Under the pieces are notes generated by a model. That model had not been told where the DNA came from and made no database searches. It saw only the letters and a program-made list of their open reading frames with translations. From positions 202,274 through 266,273 of the forward strand of contig NZ_FOKL01000009.1 of the NCBI RefSeq assembly GCF_900112025.1: a stretch of DNA of 64,000 nucleotides. Direction: 5' to 3'. Shown piece after piece: positions 35,066-44,477 of this stretch; the stretch's first letter is position 1, and each line of letters begins with the position of its first letter. The stretch comes from Janthinobacterium sp. 344. Lineage in GTDB: Bacteria; Pseudomonadota; Gammaproteobacteria; Burkholderiales; Burkholderiaceae_D. Both the position numbers and the translations under genes were made by a program.

Positions 35066-35392
35066 TCAGAATGGCATTTTGAAGCCAGCTGGCAAGTTCA
35101 TGCCGCCGGTCAAGCCTGCCATTTTTTCCGCGGACGTCGCTTCCGCCTTGCGCACGGCGTCGTTGAAGGCGGCGGCCACCAGGTCTTCCAGCATGTCCTT
35201 GTCGTCGGCCAGCAAGGACGGGTCGATGGAAACGCGCTTGACGTCGTTCTTGCAGGTCATGACGATTTTCACGAGGCCGGCGCCGGACTGGCCTTCCACT
35301 TCCACCAGCGCCAGTTGTTCCTGGGCCTTTTTCATGTTGTCTTGCATTGCTTGCGCCTGCTTCATCAGGCCAGCCAGTTGATTTTTCATCAT
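35066..35392 (-). CDS. ybaB: YbaB/EbfC nucleoid-associated protein
   Basis: A 108-residue DNA-binding protein. [11 protein letters not shown] at the N-terminus, [14 protein letters not shown] and [15 protein letters not shown] are diagnostic, as is the M-P-F end. It forms dimers that bind DNA with little sequence preference. It lies between dnaX and recR, 40 bp after dnaX. Confidence 0.95.
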   Translation of the reverse strand: MMKNQLAGLMKQAQAMQDNMKKAQEQLALVEVEGQSGAGLVKIVMTCKNDVKRVSIDPSLLADDKDMLEDLVAAAFNDAVRKAEATSAEKMAGLTGGMNLPAGFKMPF

Positions 35393-35432
35393 AAGAATGC
35401 TCCGTTAATTCAGTTTGTGAGTGTGTTAATCA

Positions 35433-37754
35433 TCAATGCAGGGTCGGCGCGGCGGAGCCGGCCGGTGCAGGGGTAATCGTTCCCGGCACGACAAAAGCGT
35501 CGAATGCCCGCTTCATGTCGAGCACGAAGGGATCGCTGGCGATGGTTTCTTCGGCCGCAAGCTGGCACGCCTCGCGGTGCGCCTGCGCTTCCGCGCTGGC
35601 CGTGTACCAGACGGCGCCCAGTTCCGTGTCGACATTCACCTTGCGGCCGAAGCGTTCGCTCAGGGCGGCGGCCAGTTTTTCCACGTTGGCGGGACTGCGC
35701 CACGTGTCGATGGGCACGCGCAGGCGGAACGTGGTGCTGTGGCCGTCATGCAGACATTCGATCAGCTCGGCCTGCACGGCCAGCTGCTGGGCCACGCCGC
35801 GCAAGGGCAGCACGGCGGCCACGGCGGGCCAGTTGCCGTCCCAGTCCAGGCCGGGCACGGGCGTGATCACGTACGGCCCGCTGGGTGCGGCTTGCTTGGC
35901 GGCACGCTGCGGCATGATGACGGCGGGCTGCTCGGCGGGCCCGCTGGCGGGCGCCGAGACGGCGACGGAGGCGCTGTCGTCGGAAAATTCCGTGACCCAG
36001 GGCGGCAGGTCGTCGTCGGCTGGCGCTTGCTGCGGCGGCGCCTGGCGGACCGGCTGGGCCGGCGCCGCTGCGGGAGCGTCCATGACGGCGACAGGGGGCG
36101 CATCGTCCCACGGCGCCGGTGCTTTGGCGGCGGCGGGCGCTGCTGGCGGAGCGGCCTGAACGGGCGCGGCCGGCGCCGCCGCGGCGACAGGTTCCGCCGC
36201 CGGCGCAGGGGCGGCGGCCGGCTTCGGCGCGGAGGACGGCGCCGACGGCGCACTGCCAGGACGGCCTTTCGAGGCGGCGCGGGCCGCTTCCAGCGCCGCA
36301 TTGATGGCGGCGCGCGCGGAACTGATGGGGGCGCCCGATGCTGCCGGGGCAGCCGCAGCCGCGGGAACCGGCGCGGCGGGCGGCGGCGCCGCTGGCGCCG
36401 GGGCTGTCACAGGTGCGGGTGCCGGTGCCGGCGCGGCCGCGCGCGGCGGCGGCGCTTCGCTGCGGGCCATGCTGGCGGCCGCGGCGGCCACCACGGCAGG
36501 CGGGGTCACGGCGGCATGGCTGGCCACGCTGTTTGTCGCGGCGCGGGCGGCCGGTGCGGAGGCGCCAGCGGCGGCGCGCGCGGCGGCGACAGCGGCGGGA
36601 CGGTTGCCAGGCGCAGCCGCCGGTGCCGCGGCCGGCACGCCGTCGGCGCCGCCTATGCCGGGCCGAAAGGCCAGCATGCGCAGCAAGGTCATGGTAAAGC
36701 CCGCGTATTCGTCGGGCGCCAGGCCCAGTTCATTGCGGCCATGCACGGCGATCTGATAAAACAGCTGCACTTCTTCCGCGTCGAACGCGCCGGCCAAACG
36801 CACGATGTCCGCATATTCGGGCAAGTCCTGCGGCAAGGCGGCCGGCACGGTTTGCGCCAGCGCAATGCGGTGCAGCAAGGTGCCCAAGTCTTGCAGGGCG
36901 CCGTTGTAGGACAGGCTGCGCGAGGCCATCTCGTCGGCCACGGCCAGCAGATCGGCGCCATCCTGCTGCGCCAGCGCGTCGAGCAGGCGCACCAGGTAGG
37001 ACTGATCGAGCGCGCCCAGCATGCCTTGCACGGCGTCGAGCGTGACTTCGCCGGCCGCGTACGCGATGGCCTGGTCCGTCAGCGACAGCGCATCGCGCAT
37101 GGAGCCGTGGGCGCCCTGGGCCAGCAGGCGCAAGGCCGGCTGTTCGAAGGCGATGCCCTCCTGCCCCAGGATATTGTCCAAATGGCTGATGATGTGGCCG
37201 GGCGGCATCTGCTTGAGGTTGAACTGCAGGCAGCGCGACAGCACGGTGACGGGAATCTTTTGCGGGTCCGTCGTGGCCAGGATGAACTTGACGTGCTCGG
37301 GCGGCTCTTCCAGCGTTTTCAGCATGGCATTGAACGCGTGGTTCGTCAGCATGTGCACCTCATCGATCATGTAGACCTTGAAGCGCGCATTGCTTGGCGC
37401 GTAGACCGCCTGTTCCAGCAGTTGCGCCATTTCATCGACGCCGCGGTTCGACGCCGCATCCATCTCTATATAGTCGACAAAGCGTCCCGCATCGATGGCC
37501 GTGCACGCTTCGCACTGGCCGCACGGCTGCGCCGTGATGCCGCCCGTGCCGTCAAGGCCGATGCAATTGAGCGATTTGGCCAGGATGCGCGACAGGGTCG
37601 TCTTGCCGACGCCGCGCGTGCCCGTGAACAGGTAGGCGTGATGCAATCGGCCGCTGTGCAAGGCATGCGTGAGCGCGCGCACGACGTGCTCCTGGCCGAC
37701 GAGCGTCTCGAAATTCTTGGGGCGGTATTTACGGGCGAGGACTTGATAGGACAT
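35433..37754 (-). CDS. dnaX: DNA polymerase III subunit tau/gamma
   Basis: The clamp-loader ATPase. Residues 1-370 are the AAA+ part: G-T-R-G-V-G-K-T-T (Walker A, ~45-53), a four-cysteine zinc site with C-G-Q-C-E-A-C, D-E-V-H-M-L (Walker B) and L-S-R-C (sensor). A very long Ala/Pro linker (~385-620) follows, then a conserved C-terminal domain expected to hold polymerase and DnaB contacts. No A-AAA-AAG slippery heptamer was seen, so a shorter gamma form by E. coli-type frameshifting is not supported. Heads the dnaX-ybaB-recR group. Confidence 0.96.
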   Translation of the reverse strand: MSYQVLARKYRPKNFETLVGQEHVVRALTHALHSGRLHHAYLFTGTRGVGKTTLSRILAKSLNCIGLDGTGGITAQPCGQCEACTAIDAGRFVDYIEMDAASNRGVDEMAQLLEQAVYAPSNARFKVYMIDEVHMLTNHAFNAMLKTLEEPPEHVKFILATTDPQKIPVTVLSRCLQFNLKQMPPGHIISHLDNILGQEGIAFEQPALRLLAQGAHGSMRDALSLTDQAIAYAAGEVTLDAVQGMLGALDQSYLVRLLDALAQQDGADLLAVADEMASRSLSYNGALQDLGTLLHRIALAQTVPAALPQDLPEYADIVRLAGAFDAEEVQLFYQIAVHGRNELGLAPDEYAGFTMTLLRMLAFRPGIGGADGVPAAAPAAAPGNRPAAVAAARAAAGASAPAARAATNSVASHAAVTPPAVVAAAAASMARSEAPPPRAAAPAPAPAPVTAPAPAAPPPAAPVPAAAAAPAASGAPISSARAAINAALEAARAASKGRPGSAPSAPSSAPKPAAAPAPAAEPVAAAAPAAPVQAAPPAAPAAAKAPAPWDDAPPVAVMDAPAAAPAQPVRQAPPQQAPADDDLPPWVTEFSDDSASVAVSAPASGPAEQPAVIMPQRAAKQAAPSGPYVITPVPGLDWDGNWPAVAAVLPLRGVAQQLAVQAELIECLHDGHSTTFRLRVPIDTWRSPANVEKLAAALSERFGRKVNVDTELGAVWYTASAEAQAHREACQLAAEETIASDPFVLDMKRAFDAFVVPGTITPAPAGSAAPTLH

Positions 37755-37993
37755 GCTGAGATTTTACCATGCGATTTTGCGGGTGATCCTGCGCGGCGGG
37801 CGCAAGCCTCATGGCCGGGCCATTCCAATATGGCAAACGCGGCAAAGCAGCAATTGTATAACATGGCCAGGTGGAAATATGGAAAACACGGCAAGCCCGG
37901 CAATGCTGCGGCGTCACAAAAAAATGGCGCCGTAAAAGCAAAAAAGCTGCCCATGGCAGCTTGATTGTTGATCCTGATAAAACATTCCCGAAG
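37755..37993. promoter_or_regulatory. dnaX upstream region and SRP RNA terminator
   Basis: On the reverse strand TATACAAT near 37848-37858 is a possible -10 for dnaX. A strong intrinsic terminator for the SRP RNA is at 37944-37962: AAGCTGCC, CAT, GGCAGCTT, with a run of Ts following on the reverse strand. Nothing else is recognised here. Confidence 0.55.
37944..37962 (-). terminator. Intrinsic terminator of 4.5S RNA
   Basis: Perfect 8-bp arms with a 3-base loop, then six Ts reading leftward, about 30 bp past the mature RNA end. Confidence 0.8.
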
Positions 37994-38092
37994 GAGGCGA
38001 GCCTGATCTGCGGCACTCATGGTTAATAGCCGTGGCTGCTTCGTTCCCGACCTGACCAGGTTAGCCATGCCACGATGCGCAGGGGCCCGCCG
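37994..38092 (-). ncRNA. ffs: 4.5S signal recognition particle RNA
   Basis: The reverse strand contains the SRP hallmark GGTCAGG ... GGAA ... AAGCAGCC around 38030-38060, forming the Ffh-binding hairpin. The ends GGCGGGCC and GGCTCGCC pair over eight bases including a G-U, giving the long rod of the small bacterial SRP RNA. Ends are placed by this pairing and by the promoter. It targets inner-membrane proteins with Ffh and FtsY. Confidence 0.95.
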
Positions 38093-38098
38093 GGGACA

Positions 38099-38128
38099 AT
38101 TATAACCGACTTGGCGCGGATTGGGAAA
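38099..38128 (-). promoter_or_regulatory. Promoter of 4.5S RNA
   Basis: On the reverse strand TTTCCC, 18 bp, TATAAT, with the -10 seven bases before the RNA 5' end. Consensus -10, weak -35. Confidence 0.6.
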
Positions 38129-38142
38129 GCAAGCTGAAATCC

Positions 38143-38206
38143 GGGGTCAGACCCCCGGTCGCGTTGGCAATGACCTTTGTGTTAGCGGTGTTGAGGGTCT
38201 GACCCC
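38143..38206. repeat. REP-like palindrome GGGGTCAGACCC (copy 3, split)
   Basis: The same two 12-bp arms as copies 1 and 2, but separated by 40 bp, so a long-looped or inserted version. It lies between the ubiD stop and the SRP RNA promoter. Confidence 0.75.
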
Positions 38207-38239
38207 AGCCGCCCTACAAGCCCTGCTCTTGGGTTGGCC

Positions 38240-39724
38240 TTACAAGCCCAGCTCCTGCCAGATGCCATCCACCTTGGCCTTCACTTCCGGCGTCATGGCG
38301 ATCGTCGTGCCCCACTCGCGCGTCGTTTCGCCCGGCCATTTATTCGTCGCGTCGATGCCCATCTTGCTGCCCAGGCCGCTAACGGGCGAGGCGAAGTCCA
38401 GGTAGTCGATCGGCGTGTTGTCGACCAGGGTGGTGTCGCGGATGGGGTCGACGCGCGTGGTGATGGCCCAGATGACCTCTTTCCAGTCGCGGATATTCAC
38501 GTCTTCGTCGACGACGACGATGAACTTGGTATACATGAACTGGCGCAGGAAGCTCCACACGCCGAACATCACGCGCTTGGCGTGGCCCGCGTACTGCTTC
38601 TTGATCTGCACCACGGCCATGCGGTAGCTGCAGCCTTCGGGCGGCAGATAGAAATCCGTGATTTCGCTGAACTGCTTTTGCAGCAGCGGCACGAACACCT
38701 CGTTCAGGGCCAGGCCCAGCACGGCCGGCTCGTCCGGCGGTTTGCCTGTATACGTGGAGTGGTAGATCGGGTCGCGGCGCATGGTGATGCGGTCGATGGT
38801 GAAGACCGGGAAACTGTCCTGCTCATTATAGTAGCCCGTGTGGTCGCCATACGGCCCTTCCAGCGCGTGCTCGTAGCCGCTCGGATGGTTTTCGTCCGGG
38901 TAGATATGCCCTTCGAGCACGATCTCGGCCGATGCGGGCACGCGCAGTTCACTGCCGATGGCTTTCACCAGCTCCGTGCGGCTGCCGCGCAGCAAGCCGG
39001 CGAACTGGTATTCGGACAGGCTGTCCGGCACCGGCGTGACGGCGCCTAATATAGTAGCGGGATCGGCGCCCAGCGCGACGGCGATCGGATACGGCTTGCC
39101 CTTGCTCTGGATCGCGTGCTCGCGGAAGTCCAGCGCCCCGCCACGATGGGCCAGCCAGCGCATGATGACCTTGTTGCGCCCCAGCACCTGCTGGCGGTAG
39201 ATGCCCAGGTTTTGCCGCTTCTTGTTCGGTCCCTTGGTGATCACCAGGCCCCAGGTGATCAGGGGGGCGACGTCGCCGGGCCAGCAATGCTGGATGGGCA
39301 GGCGCGCCAGGTCGACGTCATTGCCTTCCCAGACGATTTCCTGGCACTTGGCGCCGCGCAATTCCTTCGGCGACATGTCCCACACGGATTTCACCAAGGA
39401 ACCAAGGCCCAGCAGATCCTTGAAATCCTTCGGCGGTTCCGGTTCCTTCAGACGCGCCAGCACATGGCCGATCTTGCGCAGCTCGCTGACGTCTTCCGCG
39501 CCCATGCCCAGCGCCACGCGGCGCGTGGTGCCGAACAGATTGCCCAGCACCGGCATCGCATGACCCGTCGGATTGTTGAACAGCAAGGCCGGTCCGCCCG
39601 CGCGCAAGGTGCGGTCGCACACCTCCGTCATCTCCAAATATGGTGAAACAGGCGTCGAAATGGGCTTAAGTTCACCCATTTGTTGCAGTTGAGAAATAAA
39701 ATCTCGCAAATCTGAATATTTCAT
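38240..39724 (-). CDS. ubiD: 4-hydroxy-3-polyprenylbenzoate decarboxylase UbiD
   Basis: UbiD removes the carboxyl group of the prenylated ring in ubiquinone synthesis, using prenylated FMN made by UbiX. The 494-residue protein starts [10 protein letters not shown]. It has the expected [21 protein letters not shown] (metal and cofactor site), [11 protein letters not shown] with the catalytic glutamates, and [11 protein letters not shown]. Length matches the family. Single gene; ubiX is not in this window. Confidence 0.96.
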   Translation of the reverse strand: MKYSDLRDFISQLQQMGELKPISTPVSPYLEMTEVCDRTLRAGGPALLFNNPTGHAMPVLGNLFGTTRRVALGMGAEDVSELRKIGHVLARLKEPEPPKDFKDLLGLGSLVKSVWDMSPKELRGAKCQEIVWEGNDVDLARLPIQHCWPGDVAPLITWGLVITKGPNKKRQNLGIYRQQVLGRNKVIMRWLAHRGGALDFREHAIQSKGKPYPIAVALGADPATILGAVTPVPDSLSEYQFAGLLRGSRTELVKAIGSELRVPASAEIVLEGHIYPDENHPSGYEHALEGPYGDHTGYYNEQDSFPVFTIDRITMRRDPIYHSTYTGKPPDEPAVLGLALNEVFVPLLQKQFSEITDFYLPPEGCSYRMAVVQIKKQYAGHAKRVMFGVWSFLRQFMYTKFIVVVDEDVNIRDWKEVIWAITTRVDPIRDTTLVDNTPIDYLDFASPVSGLGSKMGIDATNKWPGETTREWGTTIAMTPEVKAKVDGIWQELGL

Positions 39725-40201
39725 GTGTTTTTAATTTTTTTTGACGTCGGACGCCGTTGCTGAAGGATCTATGCCAAGTAATTGATTTTATTGGCTTTTG
39801 GCACAATGCAAGTCAAAAAGTAAGACATAAAAGTAATAAAGAATCGATTCGTTAGTATTGACTTGATATAAAACGGCTTCTACAATTCGCCCAACTTGAA
39901 AGAGGACGCCGGCCCAAGGCTTGATTTTAGCGTCTCTCTCTCATTCACGGAGTCGGGGCTCCACATGACATTTTAAGGAGTGTTTTCAAAAGGCGTCTGC
40001 CTTACCCCCGGTAAAAGTTGTATTGCGACTGATCCAATACCAATGTGGACCGATCAGCTCAAGCAAGCAATGACGGCGTTTCTCGCACGCATCCATACGC
40101 GGCGGAAACGATGATATTTCTGATGCACGGCATTGGCAGTACCCACGACACCGCGAGACCGCGGAGGGGCTGCCTGTTGACGCGACATTTCGGGGAACTC
40201 T
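39725..40201 (+). promoter_or_regulatory. Strong promoter and ~300-nt leader of the lytic transglycosylase gene
   Basis: TTGACT at 39858-39863, 17 bp, TACAAT at 39881-39886 is a near-consensus sigma-70 promoter, so the message should start near 39893. That leaves about 310 nt before the ATG at 40202. The leader has a small hairpin (GGAG/CTCC near 39955-39968) but no riboswitch class I recognise and no good leader ORF. The left part (39725-39857) is AT-rich and holds the ubiD upstream region. Confidence 0.6.
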
Positions 40202-41122
40202 ATGACTCATCGTAGCACCGAAGCAGCCTTGCCTGCTTCAACCGTGGCTGGCCAGCCAGCGTTGGCGCGTTTGCGCGCCCGCGCACAAGCCATTTCAGCT
40301 CGTGGCGTATTAACCACGGCGCAACATACTCTGACCGTGTTTGGCATTTCCGCCCTGGCACTGATTGCCTTGCTGATGTTCCGCCCTGAACTGGGCAAGC
40401 AACTGACGCACAGCCTGTTCCCGCTGCCGATGGCAGAGGCGCAGGCCGTCGAGGCACCGGCCCTGTCGGCACTGATGGAAGCACCTGCTTCCGTGCAGAC
40501 GGCCGCCGTCAACGAGGCACCGCTGACCAAGGAAGAAAAAGCCTTGCTGGGCACAAAGAAGCAGCAGCAATGGGTGACCGACTGGCTCTCCAAGCGCTAC
40601 CGCGTGGCCAATGACGCGACCAATATGCTGGTCTCGACGGCTTACCTGACGGCACGTGAAATCAAGCTGGACCCGCTGCTGATCCTGGCCGTGATGGCCA
40701 TCGAATCGGGCCTGAATCCGTTCGCGGAAAGCCCGGTCGGCGCGCAAGGCCTGATGCAGGTCATGTCGAAGATCCACCACGAGCGCTTCCAGGAAATGGG
40801 CGGCGTGCAAGCGGCCTTGAATCCGGTGGCCAACATCCGTGTCGGCTCCTTGATCCTGAAAGACTATGTGACGCGTGGCGGTTCCGTCGAAGCGGGCCTG
40901 AAAACCTATGTGGGCGCCGCCAACTTCGCCACCGACTCGGGCTACGGCTCGCGCGTGCTGGCCGAATACCGGCGCCTGAAGCAAGTGTCGGCCGGCCAGC
41001 GCGTGCCGACCAGCACGCCGGTGATGGCATCGAACACGCCGGCGCCAGTCAAGGCGCCTGCAGCGGAAAGCGGCAACATTACCATCAAGATCGCACCGCA
41101 TAACGAGATCGCGGGCCTCTGA
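40202..41122 (+). CDS. Membrane-anchored lytic transglycosylase (SLT domain)
   Basis: A 306-residue protein. Residues ~43-61 are a single membrane helix (V-F-G-I-S-A-L-A-L-I-A-L-L-M-F), then a periplasmic linker. The SLT domain lies near residues 155-265: A-V-M-A-I-E-S-G-L-N-P-F-A-E-S with the catalytic Glu near 165, G-A-Q-G-L-M-Q-V-M, and Y-V-G-A-A-N. It should cleave peptidoglycan glycan strands. The ATG follows GGGGAA. A strong promoter and ~310-nt leader lie upstream. Confidence 0.9.
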   Translation: MTHRSTEAALPASTVAGQPALARLRARAQAISARGVLTTAQHTLTVFGISALALIALLMFRPELGKQLTHSLFPLPMAEAQAVEAPALSALMEAPASVQTAAVNEAPLTKEEKALLGTKKQQQWVTDWLSKRYRVANDATNMLVSTAYLTAREIKLDPLLILAVMAIESGLNPFAESPVGAQGLMQVMSKIHHERFQEMGGVQAALNPVANIRVGSLILKDYVTRGGSVEAGLKTYVGAANFATDSGYGSRVLAEYRRLKQVSAGQRVPTSTPVMASNTPAPVKAPAAESGNITIKIAPHNEIAGL

Positions 41123-41165
41123 TCCCCCTGCACCCCTTTAAAAGCCCTTGCAGGGGCATCCAAAG

Positions 41166-41200
41166 AAAAAGCCACCGGCACTTGCGTGCGGTGGCTTTTT
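41166..41200. terminator. Bidirectional terminator between lytic transglycosylase and nusB
   Basis: AAAAAGCCACC and GGTGGCTTTTT arms with an inner GCAC/GTGC stem. T-runs follow on both strands, so it can stop transcripts from either of the convergent genes. Confidence 0.85.
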
Positions 41201-41201
41201 C

Positions 41202-41275
41202 TTTGCCCTGCGGCATCAGCCGCAGGATTTCCTACTACTTTGCCCTGCAGCATCAGCCGCAGGATCTCCTGCTAA
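41202..41275. repeat. 37-bp tandem duplication containing a hairpin
   Basis: Two copies of a 37-bp unit start at 41202 and 41239, differing at a few bases. Each contains CCTGCGGC-ATCA-GCCGCAGG (copy 2 has one mismatch), so the nusB 3' region can form two successive hairpins before the shared terminator. The duplication ends at the nusB stop codon. Confidence 0.75.
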
Positions 41276-41746
41276 TTACTTGCGCTTGCCGGCGTTGACT
41301 TCTTCCTCGCGGAATTTCACTGCCAGCTTGTCAAGCACGCCATTCACATACTTGTGGCCGTCGATGCCGCCAAACGACTTGGCCAGCTCGACCGCTTCGT
41401 TGATGACGACGCGGTACGGGATTTCCATGTTGTTCTTCAGCTCGAATGCGCCGATCAGCAGGATGCCGTGTTCGATGGGCGACAGTTCTGCGATATTGCG
41501 GTCGATCAAGGGTGCCATGCTGTCGCGCAGCGCCAGCGAATCCTTGATGGCGCCGTACAGCAGCACGGTGAAATGATCGCCATCGGCCTTGTCGAAACCG
41601 TGCGCGGCGCGAATATTGTTCACCACGGTGGTCGCATCTTCATTGTTCAGCAGCCACTGGTACAAGCCCTGCAGCGCAAACTCGCGCGCGCGGTGACGCG
41701 GCGTGCGGTTTTTGCTGGGGTTGGCGAGCAAATTTTTCTCAGTCAT
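41276..41746 (-). CDS. nusB: Transcription antitermination factor NusB
   Basis: NusB binds boxA RNA with NusE (S10) to keep RNA polymerase processive on rRNA operons. The 156-residue all-helical protein has the diagnostic R-A-R-E-F-A-L-Q-G-L-Y-Q-W near residues 20-32, and P-Y-R-V-V-I-N-E-A-V-E-L-A-K-S-F-G-G with K-Y-V-N-G-V-L-D near the C-terminus. It lies downstream of ribH, a very common neighbour pair. Confidence 0.97.
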   Translation of the reverse strand: MTEKNLLANPSKNRTPRHRAREFALQGLYQWLLNNEDATTVVNNIRAAHGFDKADGDHFTVLLYGAIKDSLALRDSMAPLIDRNIAELSPIEHGILLIGAFELKNNMEIPYRVVINEAVELAKSFGGIDGHKYVNGVLDKLAVKFREEEVNAGKRK

Positions 41747-41937
41747 GATTGTTACCTGTTCTTAAGTACGTGTTCACTACAAATTCCGGCGAGACAGCAC
41801 GGCGCGCTTTTCAACGCGCCGCAGCCAACCGCGTGTCAGAACGTTCGAGAAAATGCTCAGAGCAAGGCGCGAGCCCGAATGTACGGCGAGGGCTCGCAAC
41901 GCAGCTATGGGCGTTTTATCGGACGTTCACTACACGG

Positions 41938-42423
41938 CTAGTCCTCCTCGGATTCTTGCAACTCTTCTAGCGCTTGCGCCAGATTAGCCATTTCCACTGC
42001 CACGCGTGCCGCTTCGGCTCCCTTGACCAGCATGCGCACTTCCGCCTGCTCGTCGTTTTCCGTCGTCAACACTGCGTTGGCGATGGGGATGCCGTAATCG
42101 AGACCGACGCGCGTGATGCCCGCGCCCGATTCGTTCGATACCAGCTCGAAGTGGTAGGTTTCACCGCGAATCACGGCGCCCAGTGCGATCAGGGCGTCGA
42201 ATTGCTCGGTTTCCGCCATTTTTTGCAGAATCAGTGGGATTTCCAGGGCGCCCGGCACGGTCACGTGCAGGATATCTTCATCGGCCACGCCCAGCTTGCT
42301 CAACTCTTCCAGGCATGCCGACAGCAAGCCACCACCGACGATTTCATTGAATCGTGCCTGGACGATACCGACGCGCAAACCTTCGCCGGCAAAATTGGTT
42401 TCATAGGTTCCTACGGTCATCAT
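41938..42423 (-). CDS. ribH: 6,7-dimethyl-8-ribityllumazine synthase
   Basis: RibH joins 5-amino-6-ribitylaminouracil with the 4-carbon product of RibB. The 161-residue protein has V-A-R-F-N-type start (V-Q-A-R-F-N-E), V-P-G-A-L-E-I-P and the [12 protein letters not shown] core with the active-site His near 96. The acidic tail ([10 protein letters not shown]) is longer than usual. Two ATGs are adjacent at the start. It lies 170 bp downstream of ribB. Confidence 0.96.
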   Translation of the reverse strand: MMTVGTYETNFAGEGLRVGIVQARFNEIVGGGLLSACLEELSKLGVADEDILHVTVPGALEIPLILQKMAETEQFDALIALGAVIRGETYHFELVSNESGAGITRVGLDYGIPIANAVLTTENDEQAEVRMLVKGAEAARVAVEMANLAQALEELQESEED

Positions 42424-42593
42424 ATGCCTCTTTAATCTGGTGGTTCAGGGCGACATGCACATGCCGCCATCATTTACTCTCACATCGACGCCTGACAAAA
42501 TCATAGCGAGCGGCAGTGATTTGTGGCCGAGAAGCGCAACTGTACGAAGGTACAGTGAGCATCGCAGGCCGCAAATCGCGCCGCGCAGTAGAT

Positions 42594-43718
42594 TTAGCCA
42601 GGCGTCTGGCCTGGGTGGCACTGAAAACCCGTGACTTCCAGGTCGAAACCGACCATCGACGGCATCTTGCGGGGGCTGGCCAGCAATTGCATCTTGCTCA
42701 CGCCCAGGTCGCGCAGGATCTGCGCGCCGATGCCGTAGCTGCGCAAATCCATGCTGGCGGCGCGGCCTTTCGGCTTGGCTTGCGGCGTATCGAGCGCGGC
42801 GAACTGGGCAAACAGCTCGCTCGAGGTCTCGCCGCAGTTCAGCAAGACCATCACGCCCCGCTCGGCCTGCTTGATGGCGGCCATCGAGGCAGCCACCGTC
42901 CACGAGTGGGTGGTCGCTTCGCTTTCCAGCACGTCCAGCAGGGAAACGGGCTGGTGCACGCGCACCAGCGCTTCCAAGCCAGGGGCCAGGTCGCCGTGCA
43001 CGAGGGCCAGGTGGGCCGACGCGCTGGGCTTGTCGCGGAAGGCGATCAGGCGGAATTCGCCGTGCGCCGTGTGCAGGGTACGCTCGGCAACGCGCTCGAC
43101 CAGCGATTCCGTCTGGCTGCGGTAATGGATCAGGTCGGCAATGGTGCCGATTTTCAGGCCATGTTGTTCGGCAAATACCAGCAAGTCCGGCAGGCGCGCC
43201 ATGGTGCCGTCGTCCTTCATGATTTCGCAAATCACGGAGGCGGGCGTCAGGCCGGCCATGGCCGTCAGGTCGCAGCCGGCTTCCGTATGGCCTGCGCGCA
43301 TCAGCACGCCGCCCTTTTGCGCTTTCAGCGGGAAGATATGGCCAGGCTGGACGATATCGCTGGGCTGCGTGCCCTTGGCCACGGCCACCTGGATGGTCTT
43401 GGCGCGGTCGGCGGCGGAAATGCCCGTGGTCACGCCTTCAGCCGCTTCGATGGACACGGTGAAATTGGTGCCATAGGCGGTACCGTTGCGCGAGGTCATC
43501 ATCGACAGGTTCAACTCGTCGCAACGCTCTTCCGTCAGGGTCAGGCAGACCAGGCCACGCGCATGCGTGATCATGAAATTGATGGCTTCAGGCGTGACGA
43601 AATCGGCGGCAAGCACCAGATCGCCTTCATTTTCCCGGTCTTCTTCATCGACCAGTATCACCATGCGGCCGGCGCGCAACTCAGCGACGATCTCTTCGGT
43701 GCTTGAAATAGACATCAT
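42594..43718 (-). CDS. ribB: RibB with degenerate GTP cyclohydrolase II domain (RibBX-type)
   Basis: Residues ~1-210 are 3,4-dihydroxy-2-butanone-4-phosphate synthase, with [11 protein letters not shown] near 24-34 and R-A-G-H-T-E-A-x-C-D near 145-154. Residues ~210-374 align with GTP cyclohydrolase II, but the zinc cysteines (normally C-x10-C-x-C after V-R-V-H) are missing: V-R-V-H is followed by Q-P-V-S-L-L-D-V. The domain is therefore probably not catalytic, and a separate ribA is expected elsewhere. The start at 43718 follows AAAGGAT; an upstream ATG at 43766 has no ribosome site. Confidence 0.9.
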   Translation of the reverse strand: MMSISSTEEIVAELRAGRMVILVDEEDRENEGDLVLAADFVTPEAINFMITHARGLVCLTLTEERCDELNLSMMTSRNGTAYGTNFTVSIEAAEGVTTGISAADRAKTIQVAVAKGTQPSDIVQPGHIFPLKAQKGGVLMRAGHTEAGCDLTAMAGLTPASVICEIMKDDGTMARLPDLLVFAEQHGLKIGTIADLIHYRSQTESLVERVAERTLHTAHGEFRLIAFRDKPSASAHLALVHGDLAPGLEALVRVHQPVSLLDVLESEATTHSWTVAASMAAIKQAERGVMVLLNCGETSSELFAQFAALDTPQAKPKGRAASMDLRSYGIGAQILRDLGVSKMQLLASPRKMPSMVGFDLEVTGFQCHPGQTPG

Positions 43719-44051
43719 TGATCCTTTAATGAAACTGAAAAAGCTGCTGTGTATCTTCCGCGGCATTTCCGGGAATTTACATATAACCTGCTATTTTAAA
43801 GGATTTAGCGCTTGCAGACCTGAAATAAGACAGTCTGACAACGGCGAGAATGGCAGTACCTGCCCTGGCAGCCTTGAAAAGTGCCGATTCCCCGATCCAG
43901 CGCAAACGGCGACGGCAAAACGCGCGCCGCCAGCGTTGCGAAGAGCATAAGATCACCGGGTCAGCACGCTGACTATCGCGCGCACCCCGCGGATCCCGCC
44001 GCAGCGGGCGCTTTCTTATGTTTCGCATTATCCCCACACAGGAGCGGCAGC
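43719..44051. promoter_or_regulatory. Divergent region between ribB and osmC
   Basis: 333 bp containing both promoters. On the ribB strand TTTAAAAT near 43795-43803 could be a -10. I looked for the FMN riboswitch often found before ribB and see none of its conserved segments. CCCGC-CGCA-GCGGG near 43998-44011 is a hairpin before osmC. Confidence 0.4.
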
Positions 44052-44477
44052 ATGAAAACCAACGGATCGGCCATCTGGTCAGGCGGCATCAAGGATGGCA
44101 AGGGCGCCATCAGCACCCGCAGCGGCGCCTTGCAGGACTACCCCTACGGCTTTGCCAGCCGTTTCGAAGGCAAGCCGGGCACCAATCCCGAGGAGCTGAT
44201 CGGCGCGGCCCACGCGGGCTGCTTCACCATGGCCCTGTCGCTGATCCTCGGCGAAGCGGGCCTGACGGCGGAAAAGATGGAGACCACGGCGGAAGTGACC
44301 CTGGACAAGGTCGACGACGGCTTTGCCATCACGGCCGTCCATCTGATCCTGAAAGCCAGGATACCCGGCGCCGACCAGGCCAAATTCGCGGAGTTGACGG
44401 GCAAGGCCAAGGCGGGCTGCCCCGTGTCGAAATTACTAAAAGCCAACATTACCCTGGATGCCACACTGCTGTCCTAA
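44052..44477 (+). CDS. osmC: Organic hydroperoxide peroxidase OsmC
   Basis: OsmC reduces organic peroxides using a reactive cysteine pair. The 141-residue protein closely follows E. coli OsmC as I know it: P-Y-G-F-x-x-R-F-E-G, G-T-N-P-E-E-L-I-G-A-A-H-A-G-C-F with Cys57, and K-A-G-C-P-V-S with Cys123. Start 44052 has AGGAG at 8-bp spacing. It interrupts the leftward rib genes in opposite orientation and its stop overlaps the convergent Q-rich gene by three bases. Confidence 0.95.
   Translation: MKTNGSAIWSGGIKDGKGAISTRSGALQDYPYGFASRFEGKPGTNPEELIGAAHAGCFTMALSLILGEAGLTAEKMETTAEVTLDKVDDGFAITAVHLILKARIPGADQAKFAELTGKAKAGCPVSKLLKANITLDATLLS

Noticed and set aside
35433..37754. Programmed frameshift in dnaX
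   Set aside because: I looked for A-AAA-AAG on the coding strand near the end of the ATPase part and did not see it.
35436..37964. 842-residue forward ORF opposite dnaX
   Set aside because: Arg/Gly-rich shadow of the Ala/Pro-rich dnaX linker.
43719..44051. FMN riboswitch before ribB
   Set aside because: The conserved AGGG...GGC segments and six-way junction are not visible in this leader.
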